Shown: positions 17,108 to 25,522, counted from the first letter of the stretch. The stretch is 64,000 nucleotides of DNA from DATAMF01 sp964472565 (GCA_964472565.1 CAYYNB010000001.1:1-64000), one strand, 5' to 3'. Notes: generated by a model not told the origin, from the sequence alone. Numbers and translations: made by a program.

Positions 17108-18210
17108 AGTATGTGACCGAATACCGCGACGCGGGCAAGGTCCGCGAGGTGCTGGACGAACTCCACCGGATCACGACACAGCCCTGGCGCTTGATGGAAG
17201 TATGCGGCGGCCAGACGCATTCGCTGATCCGGCACGGGATCGATCAACTGCTGCCGCCCGGCGTCGAGATGATTCATGGTCCCGGCTGCCCGGTGTGTGT
17301 CACCCCACAGGAATTGATCGATCAGGCGCTGGCGATTGCTTCGCTGCCCAACACGATCATGGTATCGTTTGGCGATATGCTGCGCGTGCCGGGGTCTAAA
17401 AAAGACCTGTTCCAGGTGCGGGCCGAGGGCGGCGATGTGCGGATCGTGTATTCGCCGCTGGAATGCCTGAAGATCGCACAGGACAACCCGACGAAAGAAG
17501 TTGTCTTTTTCGGCGTGGGGTTTGAAACCACCGCGCCCGCCAACGCGATGGCGATTGTCCAGGCGAAAAATCAGGGGATCATTAACTTTTCGGTGCTGGT
17601 GTCGCATGTGCGCGTACCCCCGGCGCTGGAAGCCATGCTCAGCTCACCGGATGCCTCGATGCAGGCGTTTCTGCTGGCTGGGCACGTCTGCGCGGTGATG
17701 GGCTACTGGGAATATCATCCGCTGGTTGAAAAATATCACGTGCCGATGGTTGTGACCGGCTTCGAACCGCTGGATCTCGTGCAGGGCATCTACAAGACGA
17801 TTCGCCAGCTTGAGGAAGGCCGGGCTGAGGTAGAAAACGCCTATGGGCGCGCGGTGGTCGAGGGCGGCAACCACCCCGCGATGGCCGTGATCAACGAGGT
17901 GTTTGAGGAATGTGATCGCAACTGGCGCGGCATCGGCACGATTCCGCGTTCCGGCTGGCGGCTCCGGCCCGCTTTCCATCCCTACGATGCGGCGCGGCGC
18001 TTCGCCGTCAGCCATATTCAGACGCAGGAATCGCCGTTATGTCATGCGGGGGATGTGCTGCGCGGGGTGCTCAAACCCAACGGCTGCCCCGCTTTTGGCA
18101 AAGAATGCACGCCCCGCAAACCATTGGGCGCACCGATGGTGTCGTCTGAAGGCGCATGTGCGGCCTATTACAATTTTGGTCGCTTCGAATCCTCTCCCGA
18201 ACACGCCTAA
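17104..18210 (+). CDS. hypD: Hydrogenase maturation factor HypD
   Basis: The 368-residue protein has the HypD signatures MEVCGGQTHS, HGPGCPVCVTP and GFETTAPANAM. The C-terminal Cys set for the [4Fe-4S] cluster (CHAGDVLRGVLKPNGCPAFGKEC, cited by its ends, and the later ACAAYYNFG) is also present. HypD, with HypC, is the scaffold for Fe(CN)2CO assembly in the cytoplasm. It is the last gene of the operon and is followed by a hairpin at 18231-18251. The next gene downstream encodes an RNA-binding protein, not a hydrogenase subunit. Confidence 0.95.
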   Translation: MKYVTEYRDAGKVREVLDELHRITTQPWRLMEVCGGQTHSLIRHGIDQLLPPGVEMIHGPGCPVCVTPQELIDQALAIASLPNTIMVSFGDMLRVPGSKKDLFQVRAEGGDVRIVYSPLECLKIAQDNPTKEVVFFGVGFETTAPANAMAIVQAKNQGIINFSVLVSHVRVPPALEAMLSSPDASMQAFLLAGHVCAVMGYWEYHPLVEKYHVPMVVTGFEPLDLVQGIYKTIRQLEEGRAEVENAYGRAVVEGGNHPAMAVINEVFEECDRNWRGIGTIPRSGWRLRPAFHPYDAARRFAVSHIQTQESPLCHAGDVLRGVLKPNGCPAFGKECTPRKPLGAPMVSSEGACAAYYNFGRFESSPEHA

Positions 18211-18230
18211 ACAGGTTACAATACATCAGG

Positions 18231-18251
18231 ACCGGGTTCCCCAAACCCGGT
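18231..18251 (+). terminator. Hairpin after hypD
   Basis: ACCGGGTT-CCCCA-AACCCGGT is a perfect 8-bp stem 20 bases after the hypD stop, followed by TATTTGCC. The T-tract is weak, so it may act as a partial terminator at the end of the hyp operon or as an mRNA 3' end stabiliser. Confidence 0.5.
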
Positions 18252-18286
18252 TATTTGCCTGTATCCAGCCCCAGGAGGAGAGAAAC

Positions 18287-18832
18287 ATGCACGATACATT
18301 GTACGTTGCGAATGTCCCGGCGGAAACCACCGAAGAGGACTTGCACGGACTTTTTGGCGAATATGGCGAGGTGAAGACGATTCAGTTCAGTGTGGACGAA
18401 AAATTCAACCGCCGGATCGCTTTGGTGCAGATGGCATCTGAAAAAGTGGCGACCAAAGCGAATCATGGACTTAATGGGCACGTGATTGGTGAGCATTATC
18501 TGAGCGTGAGCTACCCCGATCTGAATCTCAGTCGCGAGTTCACAGCGAAGCAGCGTAAAACCGTCGAAACGATTGCCGCGGAACTGGGCGAAAAAGATGA
18601 AGTCCCACTGCGGCAGATCGAAGCGATTATCCGGTTGTGTGGAACCAGTTTTGCCGAAGCGCTGCTCAAAGAGGCGCAGGAGCTGGACGCCGGAGGCGCG
18701 CTGCGCACCCATGATGACACGCGCCCGCGGACGAAAGGCGGTGTGTTTTTCTACCTGGCCCGCCAGCGCATGGCCCCGGAGATTCGCAAGATTGTCTATA
18801 ATCGCAAAGGTAAAATGCCCCAGGCGGAATAA
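18287..18832 (+). CDS. RNA-binding protein: RRM fused to PHAX-like RNA-binding domain
   Basis: A 181-residue protein. Residues 1-78 form an RRM (RNP2 LYVANV at 5-10). The RNP1 segment reads RRIALVQM, without the usual aromatic pair, so RNA contact may be altered. Residues ~85-173 match the pattern of the PHAX RNA-binding domain (PF10258). They have a helical start, then GTSFAEALLKEAQEL, then GGALRTHDDTRPRTKGGVFF-type turn and YLARQRM. PHAX is best known as a eukaryotic snRNA export adaptor; bacterial versions are little studied. The strong AGGAGGAG upstream fixes the ATG at 18287. The stop overlaps the next start (TAATG). Confidence 0.75.
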   Translation: MHDTLYVANVPAETTEEDLHGLFGEYGEVKTIQFSVDEKFNRRIALVQMASEKVATKANHGLNGHVIGEHYLSVSYPDLNLSREFTAKQRKTVETIAAELGEKDEVPLRQIEAIIRLCGTSFAEALLKEAQELDAGGALRTHDDTRPRTKGGVFFYLARQRMAPEIRKIVYNRKGKMPQAE

Positions 18833-19215
18833 TGTCCAGATTTCTGTTACGACTGCTGATTAACGCAGTAGCGCTGATGATTGCCGCTGATGTGGTGAAT
18901 GGGATCACCATCCGCGAGAATAGTGTGGCGGCGCTGCTGCTGGTCGCGCTCATCTTTGGCATGGTCAACGCGACCATCAAGCCTATCCTGACCGTCTTGA
19001 CCTGCCCGTTCATCCTGTTGACGATGGGCCTGTTTCTGCTGGTTATCAACGGGGCCATGTTGCTGATCACCGATTGGCTGGCCGGAAACTGGTTCGAGGT
19101 CGATGGCTGGGGACCGGCGATTATCGGGGGCCTGATTATGGGGATCGCCGGGCTGTTCATTGAAATGGTATTGGGCGAACTCAAAGAAGACGAAAAAGAG
19201 AAACGCTCAGACTAG
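18832..19215 (+). CDS. Small four-helix membrane protein, phage-holin-IV-like (PF04020)
   Basis: The 127-residue protein has about four hydrophobic helices and the family pattern FGMVNATIKPILTVLTCPFILLTMG (cited by its parts VNATIKPIL and CPFILLTMG). The tail is charged (GELKEDEKEKRSD). Members are widespread in bacterial chromosomes and named holin-like on sequence alone; lysis activity is generally not demonstrated. The ATG overlaps the stop of the RRM-PHAX gene by one base, so the two proteins are probably made together. The link between an RNA-binding and a membrane protein is unexplained. Confidence 0.78.
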   Translation: MSRFLLRLLINAVALMIAADVVNGITIRENSVAALLLVALIFGMVNATIKPILTVLTCPFILLTMGLFLLVINGAMLLITDWLAGNWFEVDGWGPAIIGGLIMGIAGLFIEMVLGELKEDEKEKRSD

Positions 19216-19218
19216 GCT

Positions 19219-19235
19219 GTATTCGGGGAGAATAC
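19219..19235 (+). promoter_or_regulatory. Hairpin holding the ribosome-binding site of the glycerate kinase gene in its loop
   Basis: GTATTC-GGGGA-GAATAC forms a perfect 6-bp stem whose loop carries the GGGGA Shine-Dalgarno, eight bases before the ATG at 19238. Such a stem could modulate initiation, or open during translation of the upstream gene, whose stop is at 19215. Confidence 0.4.
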
Positions 19236-19237
19236 CT

Positions 19238-20584
19238 ATGACGGCGCGCTTTTTACGACCACACCAGGATCACTTCCACAACGCTCTGACCGTATTGGCG
19301 GCGGCGCTGGATGCCGCTGATCCGGCCCAGGCGATCCGGCGGATGGTGTTTGGCAGTGACCATACGCTGTGGGTCGATGGCACGGCGTATGATCTGCGGC
19401 GGTTTAAACGGGTGGTGGTGGTCGGTGGCGGTAAAGCGGGCGCGTCGATGGCAGCGGCTATTGAAGAAATAGTAGAAGACCGGATCACAGCGGGAGTCGT
19501 GAGTGTGAAATATGGCTACACGGCTCCCACGCAGATTATCGAGGTGCGCGAAGCCGCGCATCCGGTGCCGGATGAGGCCGGGGTGAGCAATACGCGCGAC
19601 ATGGTGAAACTGCTGCGCGAGGCAACCAGGGACGATCTGGTGATCTGCCTGATCTCCGGCGGCGGGTCGGCCCTGATGACACTGCCGGTTGAAGGTGTGA
19701 GCCTGGATGATGTGCAGATTTTGACTCAGACACTGTTGAAGTCGGGCGCACCGATTGAAGCGATCAATGCCGTACGGAAACACCTGTCACAGGTGCAGGG
19801 CGGGCAGATGGCGCGGTTGGCTTATCCTGCGACGCTGATCACGCTTGTGCTGTCGGATGTGGTGGGCAGTCCGCTGGATGTGATCGCATCGGGTCCGACG
19901 GTGCCCGATCCGACCACCTTCGCCCATGCCCAGGCGGTGCTGGCGCGGTATGTCGAGTCAAGTGTGATCCCCTCATCGATCCGGCGCTATTTGCTGCGCG
20001 GCTTGTCGGGGGGTGTGCAGGAAACGCCCAAAGCCGATGATGAGGCCTTTGACCGGATTCAAACCGTGATTATTGCGGATAATGCGCGGGCGGCACAGGC
20101 GGCAGTTGAAAAAGCGGCGGAAGCGGGCTATCACACGCTGCTGCTGTCTACCTTTGTCGAAGGCGAAGCGCGCGAAGTCGGGCGGGTGTTGGCGGCGCTG
20201 GGCAAGGAGATTGTGACCCACAACCGCCCGGTGCCGCGCCCGGCCTGTTTGATTCTGGGCGGCGAAACCACCGTTACCGTACGCGGCAATGGGCGCGGGG
20301 GGCGCAACCAGGAACTCGCCCTGGCAGCGGCGCTGGCGATCCAGGGGTGGGATGATGTGCTGATCGCCAGCCTGGGCACCGATGGCAGCGACGGGCCGAC
20401 GGATGCGGCGGGGGGCATTGTGGATGGATCAACCGTGTCACGCGGGCAGGCACTGGGGCTGTCGGCAGTCGCAGCGCTGGATCAAAATGATGCCTACACG
20501 TTTCTCAGCCAGACGGATAATTTGTTAGTGACCGGCCCGACCAATACCAACGTCAACGATCTGATGGCCGTGTTTGTGGAGTAG
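19238..20584 (+). CDS. Glycerate 2-kinase (GckA/MOFRL family)
   Basis: A 448-residue member of the glycerate kinase family with an N-terminal DUF4147-type domain and a C-terminal MOFRL domain. Visible signatures are VVGGGKAGASMA near the N-terminus, ICLISGGGSALM, the SDVVGSPLDVIASGPTVPD loop (cited by SGPTVPDPT) and, late, GGETTVTVRGNGRGGRNQELAL and GTDGSDGPTDAAGG. The enzyme phosphorylates D-glycerate at C2 to feed lower glycolysis. The ATG at 19238 follows GGGGAG inside a small hairpin loop. The DUF47 gene converges on it with a 5-bp gap. Confidence 0.88.
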   Translation: MTARFLRPHQDHFHNALTVLAAALDAADPAQAIRRMVFGSDHTLWVDGTAYDLRRFKRVVVVGGGKAGASMAAAIEEIVEDRITAGVVSVKYGYTAPTQIIEVREAAHPVPDEAGVSNTRDMVKLLREATRDDLVICLISGGGSALMTLPVEGVSLDDVQILTQTLLKSGAPIEAINAVRKHLSQVQGGQMARLAYPATLITLVLSDVVGSPLDVIASGPTVPDPTTFAHAQAVLARYVESSVIPSSIRRYLLRGLSGGVQETPKADDEAFDRIQTVIIADNARAAQAAVEKAAEAGYHTLLLSTFVEGEAREVGRVLAALGKEIVTHNRPVPRPACLILGGETTVTVRGNGRGGRNQELALAAALAIQGWDDVLIASLGTDGSDGPTDAAGGIVDGSTVSRGQALGLSAVAALDQNDAYTFLSQTDNLLVTGPTNTNVNDLMAVFVE

Positions 20585-20589
20585 CGGCC

Positions 20590-21258
20590 TCAATAAAACT
20601 TCACCACCACATCTTCGATCAGGTTTGCCACATCCGCGACCCGTTCCGACGCGTGGAACAGGTGGCGGTAAATTTCGCGCCGTTTCATAATGTCCACCAG
20701 CGCGTCAAGGTCTTTGGGTTCCTTGAATAAATCCGCCAACGCCTCGGCATACTGGCGTTCCAGGCGGTTGTCACCGGATCGGGCGCGGATCGCATGGGTG
20801 GTGGCTACCCCGGCATGTTTGGGCAGGCGTTCCAGTGCCAACAGGATTTCCTCAATTTCGGTGCTGATCAACTCGACCATCTCGCGCAGGTGGATATTCG
20901 GTTCTACTCCCAACATATCCATTTCGTTGACCGTTGCCCAGAGTTCATCCAGGACATCATCAATGGCCCGTGAGAGGGTCTGCAAATCGGCGCGATCAAT
21001 GGGTACGACAAACGTCCGGTTGAGTTCGTCGATAAAAATGCGGCGGACTTCATCGGCGTTTTTTTCGAGTTTGCCGATTCGTTCCGCATTTTTTTTGTTG
21101 GGATGGCGCATATAATCGTGCAGCGCCTGGGATGCCTCCAGGGTAATCAGGGCGTGCTGGCGCAGGCGTTCAAGAAAACGATCCGGCTTTTTCCGAAAGT
21201 TATCGGCGATACGCTGCGGGATACTTTGAAATCCCTTCAGAATTCGGTCTAAGAACAT
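20590..21258 (-). CDS. DUF47 / PhoU-like protein
   Basis: A 222-residue all-helical protein of the DUF47 (PhoU-like, PF01865) family. It has a start region with FLDRILKGFQSIPQRI and the repeated helix pattern with EKNADEVRRIFIDELNRTFVVPIDRADL, cited by its core TFVVPIDRADLQ. Family members usually sit beside PitA-type phosphate transporters and may control them. Here no transporter is adjacent, so its partner must be elsewhere or different. ATG 21258 was preferred over a TTG two codons upstream. It converges with glycerate kinase. Confidence 0.8.
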   Translation of the reverse strand: MFLDRILKGFQSIPQRIADNFRKKPDRFLERLRQHALITLEASQALHDYMRHPNKKNAERIGKLEKNADEVRRIFIDELNRTFVVPIDRADLQTLSRAIDDVLDELWATVNEMDMLGVEPNIHLREMVELISTEIEEILLALERLPKHAGVATTHAIRARSGDNRLERQYAEALADLFKEPKDLDALVDIMKRREIYRHLFHASERVADVANLIEDVVVKFY

Positions 21259-21487
21259 GTACAAAATCCTGCTGTAAAGTTAATAGGTTGAACTTGATTG
21301 TCCTGCAAAATGCGATTTAGCGCGAGATCAGATTGCGACACTCTTTTCTTTACCCGGCCTTATACCTATCCCCCTGGAACTTTGTGAGGGGAGCGTAGAT
21401 CGAAAGTGGGTTAATTCCCCTGTATACATCGCCACATTAGCGTTAGAATTTGCGGAACGTTATTGCACATGGCAAGGGAAAAGGTTT

Positions 21488-22588
21488 ATGAAAATTTCAC
21501 GCTGGACTTTCACTCTTCTTCTGATGGTGGCGGCTTTTGCCGGCGGCGCGGCCTGGGCCTTACAAAGTGGGCTGGCCGGTGCGCAGACCGACAACCAGCC
21601 GGGGGCAGTCGTCTTTACGTCGGATCGCAGCGGCAGTTATGACATCTACATTCTGGACCCGGAAACCGGCGTTACCACGCAGCTTACCAACGCGCCGGGG
21701 GCGGATATTGACCCCATGTGGTCGCCTGATGGTGAATATGTGGCCTTTGCATCGGATCGGGATGGCGACTTTGAACTGTTCGTGATGAAGAAGGACGGGA
21801 CCGACGTTCGCCAGTTGACCGCCAACAATGCGAAAGATATTAAGCCTGTCTGGCAGCCGAACGGCCTGTTTATCATGTATTCGTCGGATGTGAATGGCAA
21901 CTGGGACTTGTTCGTCATTTCGGCGGACGGTGCAGCGGTGCGCCAGTTGACCAATGATACGTTTGATGAGCGCGGCCCTGGTGCCGCCGAAGCCACTGAA
22001 ACGCCGGTGGTCCCGGTGGCGACTCCGCTGCCTGCCGCAACTGCAACTCCCCTCCAGCCGGACGCGGTGGTGACTTCCTTCCAGTTGAATATTCGCCAGA
22101 GTCCGGGCCTCGGCGCGGCGATCCTGGTCACGATTCCGCAGAATTCCACGCTGGACATCATCGGGCGGCTGCAAGACAATTCATGGTTGCAAGTCACAAC
22201 GACTGCCGGACAGCAGGGCTGGGCAGCGGCAAGTTTGCTGCAAATCAACATCGATTTGAACACCATTTCGGTGCTGAATGTCCCGGTGATCAACCCGCCG
22301 CCGACAGCCACACCGGCTCCGGTGGTTCCCACCGCGGCACCTACCTCATCCGGTCCGGTCCCGGTTGTGATCGAATTCACGGCGGACAAGACTACCATCA
22401 GTTCCGGGCAGTGTGCGAACCTGACCTGGCGCGTGGAAGGGATCAAGGCGGTGTACTTGCAGGGCGGCGGCGTTGTGGGTTCCGGTACGGTGCAGGTGTG
22501 CCCGACGACCACCACGACCTATAACCTGAAGGTCATCAAGCTGGATAACGTGGAAGACAACCGTTACATTACCATCACAGTGCAGTAG
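21488..22588 (+). CDS. Secreted TolB-like beta-propeller, SH3b and Ig-like protein
   Basis: The 366-residue protein has a signal peptide (~1-33, ending GLAGAQ). Three WD40-like/PD40 blades follow at ~45-170 (FTSDRSGSYDIYILD, FASDRDGDFELFVM, YSSDVNGNWDLFVIS). After a Thr/Pro linker comes a bacterial SH3 domain at ~195-260 (LNIRQSPGLGAAIL ... SWLQV). A second Thr/Pro linker precedes a C-terminal Ig-like domain (ISSGQCANLTWRVEGIKAVYL). Three blades are too few for a closed propeller, so it may oligomerise. Likely function is extracytoplasmic binding to carbohydrate or peptidoglycan. AAGGGAAAAGG precedes the ATG. Confidence 0.8.
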   Translation: MKISRWTFTLLLMVAAFAGGAAWALQSGLAGAQTDNQPGAVVFTSDRSGSYDIYILDPETGVTTQLTNAPGADIDPMWSPDGEYVAFASDRDGDFELFVMKKDGTDVRQLTANNAKDIKPVWQPNGLFIMYSSDVNGNWDLFVISADGAAVRQLTNDTFDERGPGAAEATETPVVPVATPLPAATATPLQPDAVVTSFQLNIRQSPGLGAAILVTIPQNSTLDIIGRLQDNSWLQVTTTAGQQGWAAASLLQINIDLNTISVLNVPVINPPPTATPAPVVPTAAPTSSGPVPVVIEFTADKTTISSGQCANLTWRVEGIKAVYLQGGGVVGSGTVQVCPTTTTTYNLKVIKLDNVEDNRYITITVQ

Positions 22589-22604
22589 CTCGTGTAGGAA
22601 GGCC

Positions 22605-22630
22605 GGGGGTGGGTTTGCCAGCCTGCCCCC
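22605..22630. repeat. Dispersed GGGGCAGG palindrome, degenerate copy B
   Basis: GGGGGTGGGTTTGCC followed by AGCCTGCCCCC, just after the TolB-like gene stop, is a degenerate copy of the palindromic family. The arms pair with one or two mismatches. It may double as a 3' hairpin of that gene; no T-run follows. Confidence 0.55.
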
Positions 22631-22765
22631 AGCCCATTAACCTGATTTAGCCTGAATGAACCCAACTCTAACCTGACAGCCGTTAGAAAAAGGTTATTAG
22701 TCCGAGGCAACTCTTTTGTTGCAGACGGGTCTGTTAGCGTTCTCTATACAAAAGCGCTCTGGCAC

Positions 22766-23800
22766 TTATCCTTTTTCGTCCTCGATTAATTGGTAGGCGG
22801 ACAGCGTTTCGTTGTGGCGGTCCGTCAGCCTGATGGGGCGGAAGTGTTCGCGGTAGACGCTGAGCGTATTGAAAACGGTCTCATCGATGGAGATGGTGCC
22901 GCGCGGCGTGGCGTTGAGCAGATCGAAGGTGTGGTTGACGATCTGGCCGACAATGCCGGTTGGCGTGAGGATCAAGTCACCCACACAGACCGTTGCCTTG
23001 AATTGCAGCGGCGGGAGTTCGCCCCGCTTGGTGTTATAGATGTCGGCCAGCGCGCGCAGATTGAGCAGACCGTGGACCGCATCATCGCCATTAGTGAACG
23101 TCACCAGAGCCATGTCTGCGATGAACTGCCGCACCCGGCCTTTCAGCCCGGCTACCGCCTGGCGATGCAGATCGCCCCAGGTCATCAGCCACTGGTGGAT
23201 GTCGCTGGGCGGGCGGTTTTCGCTCTGCGGGATCAGCCCGTGCAGATCGGTGATCAGCAGGAAAACTTTGGGATCAACATAGCTGGCCTCGACGGACATC
23301 AGTTCAAAAAGCGGAATAGTCCGGTGCCAGCCGCGCGGACGGGCTTCGGTGATACGCTCGAAGGTGAATTCGGCATCGTCGGCTACTTCGCGCACGGCCT
23401 GCGTAACATAGACGTGATTGGCGGGCACGTCTTTTTCCAGCCGCGACACCAGCGCGACTCCGTCGCCCAGAATATCGTCATCTTCGAGCGTTACATCGGC
23501 AGTGTTGAGGATGACGCGCACCCCGTCCAGCGAAATTCCGGCGGGGGTGTGCGTTTGGCGCAGGAACTGCTGCCGAATCTTTTCGGCGGCGCGGAGTCCC
23601 TGGCACACGCTCTCGAACGTTGCCAGATAGCCGTCCCCAGTGAACTTGATGACCCGGCCTTCGTGGGCTTCGATGCTCTGCCGGATCGGTAAAATAGCAT
23701 CTTGCAGGTAATCCACCGCCTGGTCTTGTGGAATAGATGTGACATGCGCGCTCGAACCGACGAGGTCCGCCAGTAGAATAGTAAGTGTTCGTGTGGTCAT
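22766..23800 (-). CDS. Nucleotidyl-cyclase-like protein with tandem cyclase homology domains
   Basis: In the 344-residue product, residues ~1-165 are a class III cyclase homology domain with both metal aspartates (LLADLVGSS and KFTGDGYLATF) and a conserved Arg (VSRLE). The transition-state Asn, usually in GxxVNxAARL, is replaced: the segment reads GDGVALVSRL. Residues ~175-335 look like a second, degenerate copy (LLITDLHGL, MALVTFTNGDDAV, GQIVNHTFDLL). Activity is therefore doubtful; it could be a nucleotide sensor or the second domain could contribute residues. No membrane helix. ATG 23800 with GGGGGCG was chosen. It is divergent from the kinase operon. Confidence 0.78.
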   Translation of the reverse strand: MTTRTLTILLADLVGSSAHVTSIPQDQAVDYLQDAILPIRQSIEAHEGRVIKFTGDGYLATFESVCQGLRAAEKIRQQFLRQTHTPAGISLDGVRVILNTADVTLEDDDILGDGVALVSRLEKDVPANHVYVTQAVREVADDAEFTFERITEARPRGWHRTIPLFELMSVEASYVDPKVFLLITDLHGLIPQSENRPPSDIHQWLMTWGDLHRQAVAGLKGRVRQFIADMALVTFTNGDDAVHGLLNLRALADIYNTKRGELPPLQFKATVCVGDLILTPTGIVGQIVNHTFDLLNATPRGTISIDETVFNTLSVYREHFRPIRLTDRHNETLSAYQLIEDEKG

Positions 23801-23862
23801 ATCGCCCCCGAAAAAATAATTCGTTTGCACCATACCACAAAACAGGCCAATCGCGCCAGTGT

Positions 23863-23891
23863 TTGGCCTACCGGCGAATTAGGGCGATAAT
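23863..23891 (+). promoter_or_regulatory. Predicted promoter of the kinase-TPR-HAMP operon
   Basis: TTGGCC (23863-23868) and GATAAT (23886-23891) are separated by 17 bp and point to the kinase gene. Initiation would be near 23898, about 35 bases before the ATG at 23933. Both boxes are partial matches to the sigma-70 consensus. Confidence 0.45.
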
Positions 23892-23932
23892 GAGGCCTGT
23901 GTATCAGCTTTGCAAAGTATGGGGTATCGTGC

Positions 23933-25522
23933 ATGGCACATGAACCAAAACCACTACCAGAACCAGAATTGCCCCCTGAAGAAGAAAAAGGACGATCCCG
24001 GCGTTTAACAACCAGTGAGTTGACAGGCAAAACATTGGGAGATCGGTATCGTTTTGAAGAATTGCTGGGGGAGGGGACGTTTGCGCGCGTCTTTCGTGTC
24101 CATGACCTGTACCGCAGGGTCGATCTGGCCGCTAAAGTGCTGCGCAGTGACATTGCTCATGAACCCGCCTTTCTCGAACGATTCCGCCGTGAGGCGATGG
24201 TCCTGTCCCGGCTTCAGCATCCGAATATCGTGCGGTATTACGATACAGTGGAGATGGATGGGGTTGTCTTCATTTTAACGGACTATATCCCCGGCGAAAC
24301 GCTGCAACAACTGCTGCATGATCTCAACAAGCCTGTGTCGCCGTTGGAGTCGCTGAGCTATCTGACACCGCTGGCGGCGGCGCTGCATTATGCGCATCGC
24401 GAGGGTGTGGTCCACCGTGATCTGAAGCCCGCCAATATTCTGCTAGATGAAAATAAGCACCTGTATATCACCGATTTTGGTATTGCGCGGATTCTGACCG
24501 ATACCAGCACGCTGACGGTGGATACGACGGTTGGCACGCCGCATTATATGTCGCCGGAGCAAATTCTGGCGGGCAAGGTGACGGCAGCTACCGATATTTA
24601 TGCGCTGGGCGTGATGCTGTACCAGATGTATACCGGGCGGCTGCCGTTTACGGGGGAAAGCGAAGATACCGCCGGAACCACAACCGCTGTGCGGATTGTA
24701 TACGAACATCTGCATGTCAAACCGAGGCCGCTTAGCGAGATTAATCCTCGCATTTCCAAAGCGGTTGAAGATGTCGTGCTGCGCTGCCTGGAAAAGGACC
24801 CTGAGCAGCGATACGCTTCGGTGAGTGAGGTCTATGACGCGCTGACCGATGCGATTGGTACGCCGTCCGTGTCGCTGGACGCGCAATCGCTCGCCGAGGC
24901 TGTGCGTTCGCCAGCGCCTGAAAAGCCCGCGCGGTCGTATGACCGTGTGGACGCGCGGACGGTTCCCGATTACGTGCCTGATTACCCGGTGGATGAAGAC
25001 TCGTACGAAAAACCGAAGCGCAAGCGAAAGTCGGATTCTCGGCGCGAGATGCATGATTATCGGGCTGAAGTTCGATTGGAACGTAAAGGGGAAAAACAGC
25101 GCGAAAAGGAACGCGATAGCGACGAAAAAGAACAGGAAAAAGAAAACGAAAAAGAGGGCGAAAAGGAACAGGAGAAGGGCGAGTTTTGGGGTGATGTCGC
25201 CCCGTCGGACCGGCTGGCCCAGCTCACCTGGGGCGGGATTGTGTCATGGGCGGGCATTGTGCTGCTGCTCAATTCGGTCAGCGGAATCTTCAATAATCCC
25301 TGGTCGTGGGTGTTAACCGGAGCCGGATCGCTGCTGCTGGTTGAGGTTGGAGTCCGGCTGTTTGTGCCGGCGTATCGCTCTAATCCGGGCGCGCGCCTGA
25401 TTTTGGGTGTGGTGCTGCTGATGTTGGGGTTAGGGATTGGCTTTAGTATTGGTACCTTGTGGCCGCTGATTTTGATTATGATCGGAGTCAGCATCCTGAT
25501 CAACCATCTGGTCGATAAATAG
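23933..25522 (+). CDS. Membrane-tailed Hanks-type serine/threonine protein kinase
   Basis: A 529-residue protein. An active-looking kinase domain (~38-310) has a Gly loop LGEGTFARVF, Lys68 in LAAKVL, HRDLKPAN (Asp163), DFG at 181-183 and the P+1 region GTPHYMSPEQ. A charged linker (~330-430) of alternating Lys/Arg and Glu, with a run of KEKE-type residues, follows. It probably forms a long helix. The C-terminus holds about four hydrophobic segments (~440-525), so the kinase sits on the inner face of the membrane at its C-terminal end. It is the first gene of a tight three-gene set (16-bp and 28-bp gaps) with a secreted TPR protein and a HAMP protein. Confidence 0.88.
   Translation: MAHEPKPLPEPELPPEEEKGRSRRLTTSELTGKTLGDRYRFEELLGEGTFARVFRVHDLYRRVDLAAKVLRSDIAHEPAFLERFRREAMVLSRLQHPNIVRYYDTVEMDGVVFILTDYIPGETLQQLLHDLNKPVSPLESLSYLTPLAAALHYAHREGVVHRDLKPANILLDENKHLYITDFGIARILTDTSTLTVDTTVGTPHYMSPEQILAGKVTAATDIYALGVMLYQMYTGRLPFTGESEDTAGTTTAVRIVYEHLHVKPRPLSEINPRISKAVEDVVLRCLEKDPEQRYASVSEVYDALTDAIGTPSVSLDAQSLAEAVRSPAPEKPARSYDRVDARTVPDYVPDYPVDEDSYEKPKRKRKSDSRREMHDYRAEVRLERKGEKQREKERDSDEKEQEKENEKEGEKEQEKGEFWGDVAPSDRLAQLTWGGIVSWAGIVLLLNSVSGIFNNPWSWVLTGAGSLLLVEVGVRLFVPAYRSNPGARLILGVVLLMLGLGIGFSIGTLWPLILIMIGVSILINHLVDK

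Noticed and set aside
18231..18251. Possible riboswitch or tRNA-like structure after hypD
   Set aside because: Only one short hairpin is present, too small for either; it fits a terminator or 3' stem.
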